Both the position numbers and the translations under genes were made by a program. A DNA stretch of 64,000 nucleotides from Intrasporangiaceae bacterium URHB0013. Lineage in GTDB: Bacteria > Actinomycetota > Actinomycetes > Actinomycetales > Dermatophilaceae. The first letter of the stretch is position 1. Every line of letters starts with the position of its first letter. The stretch lies in NCBI GenBank assembly GCA_000620545.1, contig JIBA01000013.1, positions 124,001 through 188,000 on the forward strand, read 5' to 3'. The notes beneath the pieces were generated by a model that saw only the letters and a list, made by a program, of their open reading frames with translations, ran no database searches and was not told the origin of the DNA. This document shows, in pieces, positions 52,117 to 62,218 of this stretch.

Positions 52117-53832
52117 GTGCCGACCGAGACAGACGACGGGCCGCGGGACGCCGGCCGAGACATCGAGCGCGACACGGCAGCCGGCCGTCAGGTGCGCGCC
52201 GGGCTGCGTGACGCCGCCCGAACGTTCTTCGGATGGGAGGAGCTGCATGCCCTGCAGCTCGAGGCCATGGAGCAGGTGATGACGGGCCGCGACGTCCTCG
52301 CCGTGCTGCCCACCGGCTTCGGGAAGTCGGCGGTCTACCAGGTCCCGACCGTCCTGCTGGACGGGGTGACCGTCGTGGTGTCTCCGCTGCTCGCACTGCA
52401 ACGTGACCAGGTCGAGGGGCTCAGGGACTCCGGCGCGCCCGGCGCCGTGGTCCTCAACTCCCAGCAACGCGTACGCGAGCGTGCGGCAGTGTGGGACAGC
52501 CTGCGCAGCGGGGACGCTCGCTACGTCTTCCTCTCACCCGAGCAGCTGGCCAACGAGGAGGTGGTCAGGCAGCTGGCCGAGCTGAGGGTGACCCTGTTCG
52601 TCGTCGACGAGGCCCACTGCGTCTCCTCGTGGGGTCACGACTTCCGGCCGGACTACCTGCGACTTGCCTCGGTCATCGACGGGCTGTCGAGACCGCCCGT
52701 GGTGGCGCTCACGGCGACGGCCGCGCCACCTGTTCGCGACGACATCCTCGCGCGCCTCGGCATCGAGGAGGCCGCGCAGGTCGTCGACAGCTTCGACCGA
52801 CCCAACCTGCACCTCGAGGTCGTCCTCAGCGCGACGGAGGACGGCAAGCGAGAGGCGCTGCTGGACCACGTCACGGACGCGTGTGCCGCAGGCGAGCGGG
52901 GCCTCGTCTACACCGCCAGCCGTCGTGCGGCGGAGGAGTGCGCGGGCGCGCTCGCGGAGCGCGGAGTCCGCAGTGCGGCATACCACGCGGGGATGCGCAG
53001 GGCGGAGCGGACGCGGGTGCACGACGCCTTCCTGACGGATGCCGTCGACGTCGTCGTCGCGACCTCCGCGTTCGGGATGGGCATCGACAAGCCCGACGTG
53101 CGTTTCGTCGTTCACGCCTCGGTACCCGACTCCATCGACTCCTACTACCAGCAGGTGGGTCGAGCCGGGCGGGACGGCGCCCCGGCGCTGGCCCGCCTGC
53201 ACTACCGCCCCGAGGACGTCCACCTCCAACGGTTCCTCACGGCTACCGGTGCACCCGAGACCGACCTGAGGGACGTTGCCGGGGTGCTGCTCTCGGCGGG
53301 CGTGCCGCTGCGTCCCGCCGAGATCGGCCGCCGTTCCAGCGTCCCGCGTGCACGGCGGGCTCGGGCCCTCAACCTCCTCGAGCAGGCCGGCATCGTGCTG
53401 CCCACCGGACGGGGCATGGTCGAGTGGTCCGACCCGGATGTTGACGTGGATGGCGCGGTCTCCGCAGGGACCGAGGTCGCAGAGAGTCACCAGCGACTCA
53501 TCCGCTCGCGGGTCGAGATGATGCGGGCGTACGCCGACACCACCCAGTGCCGGCGGCAGGTGCTGCTCGGCTACTTCGGCGAGAGCCTGAACCAACCCTG
53601 CCGCAACTGCGACACGTGTGCCCGGGGCACGGCCAATGGACGATCTCCCGAGGACGGGCCGCTCCGGCCCGGCGCCGAGGCGAGCCACGAGCAGTGGGGC
53701 CACGGCGTCGTCATGTCCGTCGAGGACGACCGGATCACAGTGCTGTTCGACGACGTCGGCTACCGGACACTCAGCAAGGAGAGTGTCGGACCCCCCGCGG
53801 AGGGCGGGGTGCTCACCGTCGAGGGCAGCTAG
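52117..53832 (+). CDS. recQ: ATP-dependent DNA helicase RecQ
   Basis: Cytoplasmic 3'-5' DNA helicase of 571 aa. Motifs in order: Walker [19 protein letters not shown] in [27 protein letters not shown], motif V/VI in [14 protein letters not shown] and [10 protein letters not shown], and the zinc domain cysteines ending in [10 protein letters not shown]. There is no HRDC domain; a short C-terminal domain ([19 protein letters not shown]) is RQC-tail-like. The GTG at 52117 starts the homologous region. Its stop overlaps the convergent GAF-ANTAR stop. Confidence 0.93.
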   Translation: MPTETDDGPRDAGRDIERDTAAGRQVRAGLRDAARTFFGWEELHALQLEAMEQVMTGRDVLAVLPTGFGKSAVYQVPTVLLDGVTVVVSPLLALQRDQVEGLRDSGAPGAVVLNSQQRVRERAAVWDSLRSGDARYVFLSPEQLANEEVVRQLAELRVTLFVVDEAHCVSSWGHDFRPDYLRLASVIDGLSRPPVVALTATAAPPVRDDILARLGIEEAAQVVDSFDRPNLHLEVVLSATEDGKREALLDHVTDACAAGERGLVYTASRRAAEECAGALAERGVRSAAYHAGMRRAERTRVHDAFLTDAVDVVVATSAFGMGIDKPDVRFVVHASVPDSIDSYYQQVGRAGRDGAPALARLHYRPEDVHLQRFLTATGAPETDLRDVAGVLLSAGVPLRPAEIGRRSSVPRARRARALNLLEQAGIVLPTGRGMVEWSDPDVDVDGAVSAGTEVAESHQRLIRSRVEMMRAYADTTQCRRQVLLGYFGESLNQPCRNCDTCARGTANGRSPEDGPLRPGAEASHEQWGHGVVMSVEDDRITVLFDDVGYRTLSKESVGPPAEGGVLTVEGS

Positions 53833-54572
53833 CTCCGGCCGTGGGGCGTGACGTCGACGGCGCCCGTGTCGATGACGTCCAGGGCGACGTCGTGCAGCTT
53901 GCGGTTCGTGTTCTGGCTCGCGATGCGCAGGAGGTCGAACGCCTGGTCCCTCGTCAGCTTGTGCTGACCCATGAGCACGCCGACAGCCGTGCCGATGTCG
54001 CGGTTGGAGCTGAGCGCCCGCTCCAGGTTGTTCGCGTGCTCCCGCAGGTGCGCCGCCGTGACGGCCTGTGCGGCGTGGGTGGTGAGCAGCAGACCCTCAG
54101 CCAGGTCACGTTCGTTGAAGGCGTCCACCTCGTCGGCGTAGAGGTTCATGCCGGCGATGACCCCCGTGGACTCGAGGTTCATCCGGTAGGACAGCATGCT
54201 GTGCAGTCCCAGCTCGGCCACGACCCGCCGGCCGTAGTCCGGCCAGCGGTCGTCGGTGCCGAGGTCCTTCGGCTGGTAGATCGTCTGCTCGACGATGGCG
54301 TCGATGCAGGGCCCCGAGCCGAGGTCGTACTGGATGCGGTCGGCCCGTAGCGCGACGTCGTCCGTGGAGGCAGCGGTGACGAAGCGGTCGTGCTTGACCA
54401 CGGTGATGCTCGCCGCTCTGGCAGCAGGCACCCGTTCGACCGCCAGCTTCGTCACTGCCCCGAAGGCGTCCGGCTGAGGTGAGCGGGAGATCTGGTCACC
54501 CAGCCGCTCGAAGTCCTCGGCCACGCGATGCAGGTGGTCGGCAACGTCAGGGCTGCTCGTCGTGTCGTTCAT
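53829..54572 (-). CDS. GAF-ANTAR RNA-binding regulator (canonical ANTAR)
   Basis: Protein of 247 aa with a GAF domain ([18 protein letters not shown]) and a canonical ANTAR ([18 protein letters not shown], then [17 protein letters not shown]). It is the close partner of the protein at 45626. The ATG at 54572 is the start of the homologous region. It is convergent with recQ and divergent from another GAF-ANTAR gene, so promoters of two regulators face each other. Confidence 0.9.
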   Translation of the reverse strand: MNDTTSSPDVADHLHRVAEDFERLGDQISRSPQPDAFGAVTKLAVERVPAARAASITVVKHDRFVTAASTDDVALRADRIQYDLGSGPCIDAIVEQTIYQPKDLGTDDRWPDYGRRVVAELGLHSMLSYRMNLESTGVIAGMNLYADEVDAFNERDLAEGLLLTTHAAQAVTAAHLREHANNLERALSSNRDIGTAVGVLMGQHKLTRDQAFDLLRIASQNTNRKLHDVALDVIDTGAVDVTPHGRS

Positions 54573-54667
54573 CGGGGTCGGCTCCGTCTGTCCCGCGTCC
54601 GCCGCAGGCGGTCGAGACGATTTGAGGGGGCGGCAGCCTCGGTTCGAGTCACCACCACAGCGGGCGT

Positions 54668-54685
54668 GGTCGGCTTCCACCGACC
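54668..54685. other. 6-bp stem with six-nucleotide loop
   Basis: GGTCGG and CCGACC close a CTTCCA loop, in the gap between two divergent GAF-ANTAR genes. The loop lacks the A1/G4 pattern of ANTAR targets on either strand, so its meaning is unclear. Confidence 0.3.
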
Positions 54686-54778
54686 CGTCGTGAACCTACC
54701 CACGCCGCTGCCCATGCAACGCGTTCGAGCGCAGGAATGCCGCGATGCGAGGCGTCACCCGCTGGGTACGAGGTGAGC

Positions 54779-55480
54779 GTGGATCCCCTTCCCGAGACCG
54801 AGGCGGCGCTTCGGCTGCTCACGAACCAGGACAGCGACCTGGCCGACAGCATGCGTCAAGCGGCGGCCGAGCTGGCCGCGGCTGCTCCCAGCGCGCTGGG
54901 CTTCAGCCTCGGCGTGATCGCCGACGGCATCACCTTGACCTACGTCACCTCGGAGCCCTCTGCTCGGGTCCTCGACGCCGTCCAGTACCTCGGTGGGGGA
55001 CCGTGCGAGGACGCTGTCAGGCAGGGGAAGCCGCTCGAGTTCGGACGCGCGGATCCCTTGGACGAACAGTCGTGGGGACTCTTCGCACAGGCAGGAGCCG
55101 CTCGTGGCGTGCACAGCACCCTGTCGCTGCCGATCCTGCGCGAGGGGACGGTCGTCGCGGGAGTCAACCTGTACGGCGCCAGGCGGGACACCTTCCAGGG
55201 GCGACATGACGCCATCGCAGAGATCTTCGGCGCCTGGGCTCCGGGCGCCGTGTCGAACGCCGACCTGTCGTTCAGCTCCCGGCTTGAGGCCGTCAAGGCG
55301 CCGGGGCGGATCGAGGACATCACCGTGGTGGAGATGGCGGTCGGGGTGTTCGTGGCACGATTCGGGGTGTCTCCTGACGCGGCTCGGGACAAGCTCTTCG
55401 AATCCGCAGCCCGGGCCGGGATCCCTGCGCGGACGCTGGCCAAGCTCATCGTCGACGAGCTCGAGAAGCGCGGATCCTGA
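54779..55480 (+). CDS. GAF-ANTAR regulator, divergent ANTAR (group B)
   Basis: Protein of 233 aa. GAF region: LGFSLGVIADGITLTYVTSE, VNLYGARRDTFQGRHDAIAE. ANTAR-like C terminus: VEMAVGVFVARFGVSPDAA and ESAARAGIPARTLAKLIVDE. It starts VDPLPET like its paralogues. GTG at 54779 is chosen from an ACGAGG box and alignment with the paralogues; a GTG at 54773 is also possible. It is divergent from the canonical GAF-ANTAR gene. Confidence 0.83.
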   Translation: MDPLPETEAALRLLTNQDSDLADSMRQAAAELAAAAPSALGFSLGVIADGITLTYVTSEPSARVLDAVQYLGGGPCEDAVRQGKPLEFGRADPLDEQSWGLFAQAGAARGVHSTLSLPILREGTVVAGVNLYGARRDTFQGRHDAIAEIFGAWAPGAVSNADLSFSSRLEAVKAPGRIEDITVVEMAVGVFVARFGVSPDAARDKLFESAARAGIPARTLAKLIVDELEKRGS

Positions 55481-55614
55481 CCTCCCTCGGCCGCAGCCGT
55501 CGGTGTCGGCTTGGTCGGCGGCGCCTGGGAGTCGGTGATCGTGGTGGGTACAGGGAGCGAGGACGGCCCGGTGCGTCCGCTCGGACGCCCGGCTCGAGGT
55601 CCGTGGAGGCATGA

Positions 55615-56679
55615 ATGAAGATCCTGGTCACCGGAGCGTCCGGCAACCTCGGCTCCGCGTTGCTCCGAGCCCTCGAGGGCCGCGATCACACCGTTCATGG
55701 CATCGCGCGTCGGGTGCCGCACGGCGGCACCAGCCAAGGCCCCCGCTGGACCGCTCTGGACCTCACCGACCCCGGCAGCCTTCCGAGCCTGCGCGACCTC
55801 GTCGAGGAGGCTGACGCGGTCGTCAACCTGGCCTGGGCCCTGCAGCCCATGCGAGACGCGGCCTACCTGCGGCGCGCGTCGGTGGGCATCCTCGAGAAGG
55901 TCGCCGGCCTCGCCCTCGCCAGTGAGGGGACGCACCTGGTCCACATGTCGTCAGTGGCGGTCTACTCTCCCCGCCGCTCGCCCGACCTCGTCGACGAGAG
56001 CTGGGCCCGTGAGGGCGTCCCCGGGGCGACGTACAGCCGGCTCAAGGTCGAGGCGGAGCGGCTGCTGTGGTCGGCGACCGACGACAGCGGCGGCCACGAG
56101 CGCGTTGCGGTCCTCAGGCCCTGCCTCGTCGCGCAGCGCCTGGCCGGTGGGCCGATGCTGCGGTGCGGCGCCCCCGCCCTGCTGCCCGGCGGCCTCCTCC
56201 GACGGTTGCCGGTAGCGCCCGTGGACGAGCGTTTCGGCATCCAGATGGTCCATGCGGACGACGTCGCCGACGCCGTGGTGAGGGTCGTCGAGAAGCGTGC
56301 CTCAGGTGCCTTCAACCTCGCATCCGAGCCGGTGCTCAGCGGTCTCGACGTGGCGGAGGCCCTGGGTGCCAGACCCGTTCCGGTGCGGCTGGAGCTCGCG
56401 AGGGCCGCCGTGGATCTGGGCTGGCGGCTCCACCTGCATCCCTTGGACCCCGGCTGGGTGGACATGGCACTTCAGGCGCCGTGGGTCGACACCCGCCGAG
56501 CGTGCGACGTGCTCGGCTGGCGACCGCGGCACGATGCCCACACGGTGCTGCGCGAGCTCGTTGCCGGTATGGCGGCCGGTTCCGGATCCGGCACGTCGGC
56601 CCTCCGCCCGCGTCGCATCAGGGACGGGTTGGAGGGCAGCCTCGTCCGTGGCACCGTCGCCAGGCGCCGAATGACCTGA
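55615..56679 (+). CDS. NAD-dependent epimerase/dehydratase family protein
   Basis: Extended SDR protein of 354 aa. The Rossmann motif MKILVTGASGNLGSALLRAL opens it; VVNLAWALQP, HMSSVAVYSPRRS and the catalytic tyrosine in GATYSRLKVEAERLL follow. These resemble the nucleotide-sugar epimerase/NAD(P)H-binding class; the substrate is unknown. The C-terminal 80 residues include PLDPGWVDMALQAPWVDTRRACDVLGWRP. It is upstream of a glycosyltransferase by 100 nt, so both may build a surface glycan. Confidence 0.88.
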   Translation: MKILVTGASGNLGSALLRALEGRDHTVHGIARRVPHGGTSQGPRWTALDLTDPGSLPSLRDLVEEADAVVNLAWALQPMRDAAYLRRASVGILEKVAGLALASEGTHLVHMSSVAVYSPRRSPDLVDESWAREGVPGATYSRLKVEAERLLWSATDDSGGHERVAVLRPCLVAQRLAGGPMLRCGAPALLPGGLLRRLPVAPVDERFGIQMVHADDVADAVVRVVEKRASGAFNLASEPVLSGLDVAEALGARPVPVRLELARAAVDLGWRLHLHPLDPGWVDMALQAPWVDTRRACDVLGWRPRHDAHTVLRELVAGMAAGSGSGTSALRPRRIRDGLEGSLVRGTVARRRMT

Positions 56680-56778
56680 GGTCGGGCGCACGGCACCTCG
56701 GCACAGTGGGCTCTGTTGCAGCGCATGGTGTTTCACCTGAGCCTGACCGGGAACGTATGCCCTGTGAGGGCAGCGGAG

Positions 56779-57960
56779 ATGAGTCGAGGACGGATCGACG
56801 CCGAGGTGGTGATCCCGCTCAAGTGGCCAGCCGGGGACGCCCAGTCGTACCGGGTCGAGGAGATGGCCTGGTACCTCCGAGGTCTGGGGCAGACGGTCAC
56901 CTCGATCACGGTCGTCGACGGCAGCGACGCCGAGGCGTTCGACGTCCACCACAGGGCCTGGGCCTGCTACGCCCGGGTGATCCGTCCCGACCCCGGGGTG
57001 CGGACGAACATCTCCTCTCGTGACCGCTCTGGGGGCACCACGGGTGGTGCGGATTCTGCCGAACCCTTGAACGGCAAGGTGATCGGGGCTCTGACCGGGA
57101 TCCGCGAGGCACGACATGAGCACGTGGTCCTCGCGGACGACGACGTCCGTCACACGCGCGACACCATCACGCGCGTCGTCTCGGCCCTGGGGGAGGCGGA
57201 TCTGGTCCGGCCGGTCAACGTCTACGACGCGTGGCCGTGGCAGGCCCGGTGGGACGGCGCCAGGTCCCTCGTCAACCATGCTGTGGCCACCGACTGGCCG
57301 GGCACCTTCGGCCTGCGCCGGTCCATGCTGCTGACACACGGTGGATGGTGCCCCGACGTCCTCTTCGAGAACCTCGAGCTGTGGCGCACGGTGCAGGCGG
57401 GGGGCGGCCGGGTGCTGGCGCAACCGCAGATCAAGGTGCCACGCCGACCACCGACCGTCAGCCAGTTCTGGTCGCAGCGCGTCCGGCAGGCCTACGACGA
57501 CTTCGCCCAGCCGGGTCGACTCGCCGTCGAGCTCGCGATCCTGCCGACCGCGCTCGGTGTGGCCAGAACGCGACCACTCGCCCTCGCGGCCCTCGCCGCC
57601 GGTTCCGTCGCGCTCGCCCAGCGCGGCCGGTCGCGCCTCGGGAACGACCGGGTCCCGCCCAGCGTGCCGCTGTGGGCGCCCCTGTGGCTCCTCGAGCGAG
57701 GAGTGTGCGTGTGGATAGCGGTCGCGAGCCGGCTCCGAGGTGGTGCGCGGTACCACGGCCGACGCCTGCGTCGCGCCGCCCACACGGCGAGGCAGCTGGA
57801 GCGGGCACTCGCAGGCCCACCACGTGACGAGCCCCATGCTGCAGCCCAGCCCCGAGGCACCGGGCCGTCGAACGCGACTCCGCTGCCGGCGGAGGGCCGC
57901 CTCGCACCGGTACAGGCCACGCGGAGCGACGCGCCCGCTCGTGGATGGGTACGGGCGTGA
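56779..57960 (+). CDS. GT2-like glycosyltransferase with C-terminal membrane segment
   Basis: Protein of 393 aa. The N-terminal GT-A fold has DAEVVIPLKWPAG and the nucleotide-sugar DxD-like motif EHVVLADDDVRHT; later come DWPGTFGLRRSMLLTHGGW and FENLELWRTVQAGGGRVL. Hydrophobic segments at about 265-300 suggest a membrane anchor, then a basic end. The acceptor is unknown. The ATG at 56779 is used because the sequence before it has little character. The next GAF-ANTAR gene starts 1 nt after the stop. Confidence 0.82.
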   Translation: MSRGRIDAEVVIPLKWPAGDAQSYRVEEMAWYLRGLGQTVTSITVVDGSDAEAFDVHHRAWACYARVIRPDPGVRTNISSRDRSGGTTGGADSAEPLNGKVIGALTGIREARHEHVVLADDDVRHTRDTITRVVSALGEADLVRPVNVYDAWPWQARWDGARSLVNHAVATDWPGTFGLRRSMLLTHGGWCPDVLFENLELWRTVQAGGGRVLAQPQIKVPRRPPTVSQFWSQRVRQAYDDFAQPGRLAVELAILPTALGVARTRPLALAALAAGSVALAQRGRSRLGNDRVPPSVPLWAPLWLLERGVCVWIAVASRLRGGARYHGRRLRRAAHTARQLERALAGPPRDEPHAAAQPRGTGPSNATPLPAEGRLAPVQATRSDAPARGWVRA

Positions 57961-57961
57961 C

Positions 57962-58660
57962 GTGGAACCCATACCGGAGACGAGGGAGGCACTGCGTCGA
58001 CTCTCGGAAGCGGGAGACGAGCAGCTGGGACACGACCTCGGGGAGGCAGCCTCGGCGCTCAGTGTGCGCGTGCCCGGCCTCGTCGGGTTCAGCATCAGCA
58101 TCGTCGAGCACGGCATCACGTTCACCTACCTGACCTCCGCCCCGGCGCTGGCAGGGCTCGACGCCGTGCAGTACCTCGACGGCGGGCCCTGTGAGGACGC
58201 CCTCGACACCGGAGAGGTCATCGAGACCGACCACACCACGTTGATGGACGAGGGGCGGTGGGCACTGTTCGCCAGGGCGAGCGACTCCTCGGGTGTGCGC
58301 AGCACCCTCTCGCTGCCCATCCTCGACGGGGACCGGGTCGTGGGCGGCGTGAACGTCTACGGGGCCGACCCCGACACCTTCGAGGGGCGGCACGAGGAGC
58401 TCGCCGGGCTCTTCGGTGCGTGGGCGCCGGGTGCGGTCACGAACGCGGACCTCTCGTTCAGCAGTCGGCTCGAGGCAGCCCGCGCCGTGTCCAGGCTCGA
58501 GGACATGACGGTCGTCGACCTCGCTGTCGGAGTCCTCGTCGCGGCGCACGGCATACCCCCGGACGAGGCCAAGCAGCGACTGGAACGGGCCGCCGCGCGG
58601 GCCGGGCTCACCACTGTCGAGGTCGCCCGCCTGCTCGTCGACAGCGGGACACGTCTCTGA
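57962..58660 (+). CDS. GAF-ANTAR regulator, divergent ANTAR (group B)
   Basis: Protein of 232 aa starting VEPIPETREALRRL. GAF: LVGFSISIVEHGITFTYLTS, GGPCEDALDTGEVIETDHTT, VNVYGADPDTFEGRHEELAG. ANTAR-like end: VVDLAVGVLVAAHGIPPDEA and ERAAARAGLTTVEVARLLVD. It starts 1 nt after the glycosyltransferase stop, which argues for translational coupling. It is upstream of the ctaD operon by 172 nt. Confidence 0.87.
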   Translation: MEPIPETREALRRLSEAGDEQLGHDLGEAASALSVRVPGLVGFSISIVEHGITFTYLTSAPALAGLDAVQYLDGGPCEDALDTGEVIETDHTTLMDEGRWALFARASDSSGVRSTLSLPILDGDRVVGGVNVYGADPDTFEGRHEELAGLFGAWAPGAVTNADLSFSSRLEAARAVSRLEDMTVVDLAVGVLVAAHGIPPDEAKQRLERAAARAGLTTVEVARLLVDSGTRL

Positions 58661-58752
58661 CCGGTCCGAGCGTTTGATCCGCGCGAGAGAGGGAACGGTG
58701 AGGTGATCCCGCACGACAGGCCCCGGCCAGCGACACGAGGGGGCGACCGCCC

Positions 58753-58836
58753 ATGACCCGCTCCAGACCACCACGCCTGACCGCAGTCACGGCTGTCACC
58801 AGGACGACGACGACCGAAGCGGAGCCGTCGTCATGA
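58753..58836 (+). CDS. Possible 27-aa leader peptide before ctaD
   Basis: A short frame encodes a peptide with a basic and Thr-rich sequence ([20 protein letters not shown]). A GAGGGGG box precedes its ATG by 9 nt, and its TGA overlaps the ctaD ATG as ATGA. Reuse of ribosomes onto ctaD is therefore plausible. There is no conservation evidence, so it could be a chance frame. Confidence 0.35.
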   Translation: MTRSRPPRLTAVTAVTRTTTTEAEPSS

Positions 58837-60617
58837 CGGCGGGGACCCGCACCCGGCCGACGCAGGCGCGACCCGAGCCGGCCGAGCTCGGGCCTCGGCC
58901 AGGGCGAACACCCGGGCAGCGCGTCGTCAGCGTGCTGACCACGACCGACCACAAGGTGATCGGCAACCTCTACCTCGTGACGTCCTTCGCGTTCTTCCTG
59001 CTCGGCGGGGCGATGGCCCTGCTCATCCGCAGCGAGCTGATGACGCCCGGCCTGCAGGTGCTCGACAACCCCCAGCAGTACAACCAGCTCGTCACGATGC
59101 ACGGCACGATCATGTTGCTGCTCTTCGCGACCCCGCTCTTCGCCGGGTTCGCCAACGCGATCATGCCGCTGCAGATCGGTGCGCCGGACGTCGCCTTCCC
59201 GCGGCTCAACATGTTCGCCTACTGGCTCTTCCTCTTCGGGGGACTCATCGCGTGCGCCGGGCTCCTGACGCCCGAGGGCCCCGCGAGCTTCGGGTGGTAT
59301 GCCTACGCCCCCCTCTCGGACGTGGCCTACAGCCCCGAGATGGGCGGCAACCTGTGGGTGTTCGGGCTCATCCTCACCGGTTTCGGGACCATTCTCGGCG
59401 CCGTCAACTTCATCACCACCATCGTGTGCATGCGCGCCCCGGGCATGACGATGTTCCGCATGCCGATCTTCACGTGGACCGTGCTGATCACCTCGCTGCT
59501 CGCGATCCTGGTCTTCCCGATCCTGGCGGCCGCGCTCTTCGCCCTCGGTGGGGACCGTCGCTTCGGCATGCACATCTTCGACCCGGAGAACAACGGGGCC
59601 ATGCTGTGGCAGCACCTGTTCTGGTTCTTCGGCCACCCCGAGGTCTACATCATCGCCCTGCCGTTCTTCGGCATCATCAGCGAGGTCCTGCCGGTCTTCT
59701 CGCGCAAGCCGCTCTTCGGCTACAAGTCGATGGTGTTCGCCGTCATCGCGATCGCCGCCCTGTCGGCGAGCGTCTGGGCCCACCACATGTACGCGACCGG
59801 GCAGGTGCTGCTGCCCTTCTTCGCGGTCATGACGATGCTCATCGCCGTGCCCACGGGGATCAAGTTCTTCAACTGGATCGGCACGATGTGGGGCGGCCAG
59901 GTCGTCATGCAGTCACCCATGCTGTGGGCGATGGGCTTCCTCGTCACCTTCCTCTTCGGTGGTCTGACCGGGATCATCCTGTCCAGCCCCGCCCTCGACT
60001 TCCATCTCAACGACAGCTACTTCGTCGTCGCCCACTTCCACTACACGGTCTTCGGAACGGTCGTCTTCGCCATGTTCGCGGGCTTTGCCTTCTGGTGGCC
60101 CAAGCTCACCGGGCGGATGCTCGACGAGACGCTCTCGAAGGTCCAGTTCTGGATGCTCTTCATCGGCTTCCACACGACGTTCCTCATCCAGCACTGGCTG
60201 GGTGTCGAGGGGATGGCCAGGCGCTACGCCGACTACCTACCCGAGGAGGGGTTCCAGACGATGAACATCGTGTCGAGCCTCGGGGCGTTCCTGCTCGGCG
60301 CCTCGACGATCCCGTTCGCCTGGAACGTCTGGAAGTCGTGGCGCTACGGAAAGCGGGTCCACACGGATGATCCCTGGGGTTACGGGATGTCACTCGAGTG
60401 GGCCACGTCCTGTCCGCCGCCGCGGCACAACTTCGCATCCCTCCCGAGGATCAGGTCGGAGCGCCCGGCGTTCGACCTGCACCACCCTGAGTCCCTTCCC
60501 CGGCAGTGGCGGCCGCAGGAGCCGCCATCCGGTGACAGCCCGTCGGCGGCGGCGCACGACCCGGCTGTGGGTTCCGTCCGGGGCCGCGGCAGGAGCGGAG
60601 GCGGAGCCCGTGGGTGA
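58833..60617 (+). CDS. ctaD: Cytochrome c oxidase subunit I
   Basis: Catalytic heme-copper subunit (594 aa) of an aa3-type oxidase with about twelve helices. Heme/copper motifs: [17 protein letters not shown], the CuB and crosslink region [28 protein letters not shown], and the heme histidines in [15 protein letters not shown]. The C-terminal 60 residues are Pro/Arg-rich and outside the family core. It is orphan here: no ctaC, ctaE, ctaF or qcr genes neighbour it. It overlaps the MBL gene by 8 nt. Confidence 0.95.
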   Translation: MTAGTRTRPTQARPEPAELGPRPGRTPGQRVVSVLTTTDHKVIGNLYLVTSFAFFLLGGAMALLIRSELMTPGLQVLDNPQQYNQLVTMHGTIMLLLFATPLFAGFANAIMPLQIGAPDVAFPRLNMFAYWLFLFGGLIACAGLLTPEGPASFGWYAYAPLSDVAYSPEMGGNLWVFGLILTGFGTILGAVNFITTIVCMRAPGMTMFRMPIFTWTVLITSLLAILVFPILAAALFALGGDRRFGMHIFDPENNGAMLWQHLFWFFGHPEVYIIALPFFGIISEVLPVFSRKPLFGYKSMVFAVIAIAALSASVWAHHMYATGQVLLPFFAVMTMLIAVPTGIKFFNWIGTMWGGQVVMQSPMLWAMGFLVTFLFGGLTGIILSSPALDFHLNDSYFVVAHFHYTVFGTVVFAMFAGFAFWWPKLTGRMLDETLSKVQFWMLFIGFHTTFLIQHWLGVEGMARRYADYLPEEGFQTMNIVSSLGAFLLGASTIPFAWNVWKSWRYGKRVHTDDPWGYGMSLEWATSCPPPRHNFASLPRIRSERPAFDLHHPESLPRQWRPQEPPSGDSPSAAAHDPAVGSVRGRGRSGGGARG

Positions 60618-61491
60618 CCGGTCCAGGTCTCTCGACCGTCCCCCTTCCGCGGTCCGGGAGGCGGTCGGGCGGTCGACGACGACCGCAGCCCTCACCTTCG
60701 TCGGGACGGCGACGACGATCCTCGAGCTCGGTTCGTTCACCCTGCTCACCGACCCGAACTTCCTGCACCGGGGCCAGCGCGCCTACCTCGGGAAAGGGCT
60801 GTGGTCGCGGCGGCTCACCGACCCAGCCATTGACATCGAGGACGTGCCGCCCCTCGACGCGATCGTGCTCTCACACCTGCACGGCGACCACTTCGACCGT
60901 GTCGCGCGGCGCGGGCTCAGCCGCGACGCTCCGGTGCTGACGACCCCGGCCGCCGCACAGCGCCTTCGTAGCTGGGGCTTCGAGACGGCGCCGATGAGCG
61001 ACTGGGAGCAGGTGGAGCTGGGTGACGCCCGTGAGTCGCTCGTCATCACCGCAGTCCCCGGCATCCACGCGCGTGGGGTGATGCGCACGCTGCTGCCACC
61101 AGTCATGGGTTCCGTCATCGAGCACCGGGTCGGCGGCGTGCTCCGCCACCGGCTGTACGTGAGCGGGGACACCCTGACGGGCCGTCATGTCGACGAGGTG
61201 CACCGGCGCTTTCCCGCGATCGACACCGGCGTCGTGCACCTCGGTGGCACTCGCGTGCTCTTCCACACCGTCACGATGGACGCCGAGCAGGGTGTCGACT
61301 TCATCGGCCGCGTGCAGCCACGGCAGGTGATCCCCGTCCACCATGCCGACTACGGCGTCTTCCGTTCACCTGTGACGGACTTCGTCGTCGCGGCCGGTCG
61401 GGCCGGACATCGCGACGTCCACGTGGTGAAGCCAGGCGAACGCGTCGACCTCGAGCCCCGATCGGCGCAGTCGGGTACAGGACCGGCATGA
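60610..61491 (+). CDS. MBL-fold metallo-hydrolase (UlaG/YtnP-like group)
   Basis: Hydrolase of 293 aa in the metallo-beta-lactamase fold: the HxHxDH motif as SHLHGDHFD, later metal ligands in [16 protein letters not shown] and [12 protein letters not shown]. This matches the L-ascorbate-6-phosphate lactonase-like (UlaG) group of MBL proteins. The substrate is unknown. The GTG at 60610 overlaps the ctaD stop by 8 nt and has a GGAGGCGGAG box upstream. It is followed by a HAD gene with ATGA overlap. Confidence 0.9.
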   Translation: MGDRSRSLDRPPSAVREAVGRSTTTAALTFVGTATTILELGSFTLLTDPNFLHRGQRAYLGKGLWSRRLTDPAIDIEDVPPLDAIVLSHLHGDHFDRVARRGLSRDAPVLTTPAAAQRLRSWGFETAPMSDWEQVELGDARESLVITAVPGIHARGVMRTLLPPVMGSVIEHRVGGVLRHRLYVSGDTLTGRHVDEVHRRFPAIDTGVVHLGGTRVLFHTVTMDAEQGVDFIGRVQPRQVIPVHHADYGVFRSPVTDFVVAAGRAGHRDVHVVKPGERVDLEPRSAQSGTGPA

Positions 61492-62144
61492 TCGACACCG
61501 TCATCCTCGATGTCGACGGCACGCTCGTCGACAGCAACTACCACCACGCCCTGGCCTGGTCCCGCGCCTTCGCCGGGCACGGGCTCAATCCTCCACTCTG
61601 GCGCATCCACCGGGCGATCGGCATGGGCGGCGACAAGCTCGTGGCCGAGGTCGCGGGTCAGCAGGCCGAGGAGGACCACGGCGATGCGCTCCGCGAGCGG
61701 TGGACCGACGAGTTCGACCAGCTCATCGAGCAGATCCGGCCGTTCGCGGGCACCAGGACGCTGCTCGAGACTCTCAAGGAGCGGGGCCTGCACGTCGTGC
61801 TGGCCAGCTCGGGGCAGCCGCAGCACGTCGAGGCCTTCCTGGACCTCTTCGACGGGAAGTCCGTGGCCGACGGCTGGACGACGGCCGAGGACGCGAAGGA
61901 GAGCAAGCCTGCGGCCGACCTGCTCGAGGCGGCCCTCGCGCGGGTCGACGGTTCGCGGGGCCTGATGGTCGGCGATGCCACCTGGGACGCTCGGGCGGCC
62001 GCAGCGGCAGGAATGCCATCGCTCGGGGTGCGCACGGGTGGTTTCGCCGACGCCGAGCTGCGCGAGGCCGGAGCCTTTGCCGTCTTCGACGGCCCGGAGG
62101 CCCTGACGGACGCGGTCACCCAGGGCCTGCTGGACCGGTTCTGA
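61488..62144 (+). CDS. HAD-family hydrolase (phosphoglycolate phosphatase-like)
   Basis: Phosphatase of 218 aa with the four HAD motifs: nucleophile DVDGTLVDSN, a cap region with HRAIGMGGDKLV, motif II threonine/serine in LASSGQPQHVE, motif III lysine KESKPAADL, and motif IV GDATWDARAA. It belongs to the beta-phosphoglucomutase/phosphoglycolate phosphatase-like group; the substrate is not fixed. It is last of the ctaD-MBL-HAD operon. Confidence 0.93.
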   Translation: MIDTVILDVDGTLVDSNYHHALAWSRAFAGHGLNPPLWRIHRAIGMGGDKLVAEVAGQQAEEDHGDALRERWTDEFDQLIEQIRPFAGTRTLLETLKERGLHVVLASSGQPQHVEAFLDLFDGKSVADGWTTAEDAKESKPAADLLEAALARVDGSRGLMVGDATWDARAAAAAGMPSLGVRTGGFADAELREAGAFAVFDGPEALTDAVTQGLLDRF

Positions 62145-62150
62145 ACGCAC

Positions 62151-62186
62151 GTGCGCCGGGCCCCCGACCTCGAGGACCCGGCGCAC
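62151..62186 (+). terminator. Terminator-like hairpin
   Basis: GTGCGCCGGG and CCCGGCGCAC are perfect 10-bp arms around a 16-nt loop, 7 nt after the HAD stop. It sits between convergent genes and could serve both strands. There is no U tract. Confidence 0.65.
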
Positions 62187-62218
62187 CCGTTGCTGACGTC
62201 GTCAGTAGGGCCCGTGGC

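Noticed and set aside
54668-54685. ANTAR target hairpin near the GAF-ANTAR genes
   Set aside because: The loop is six nucleotides but lacks A at position 1 and G at position 4 on either strand.
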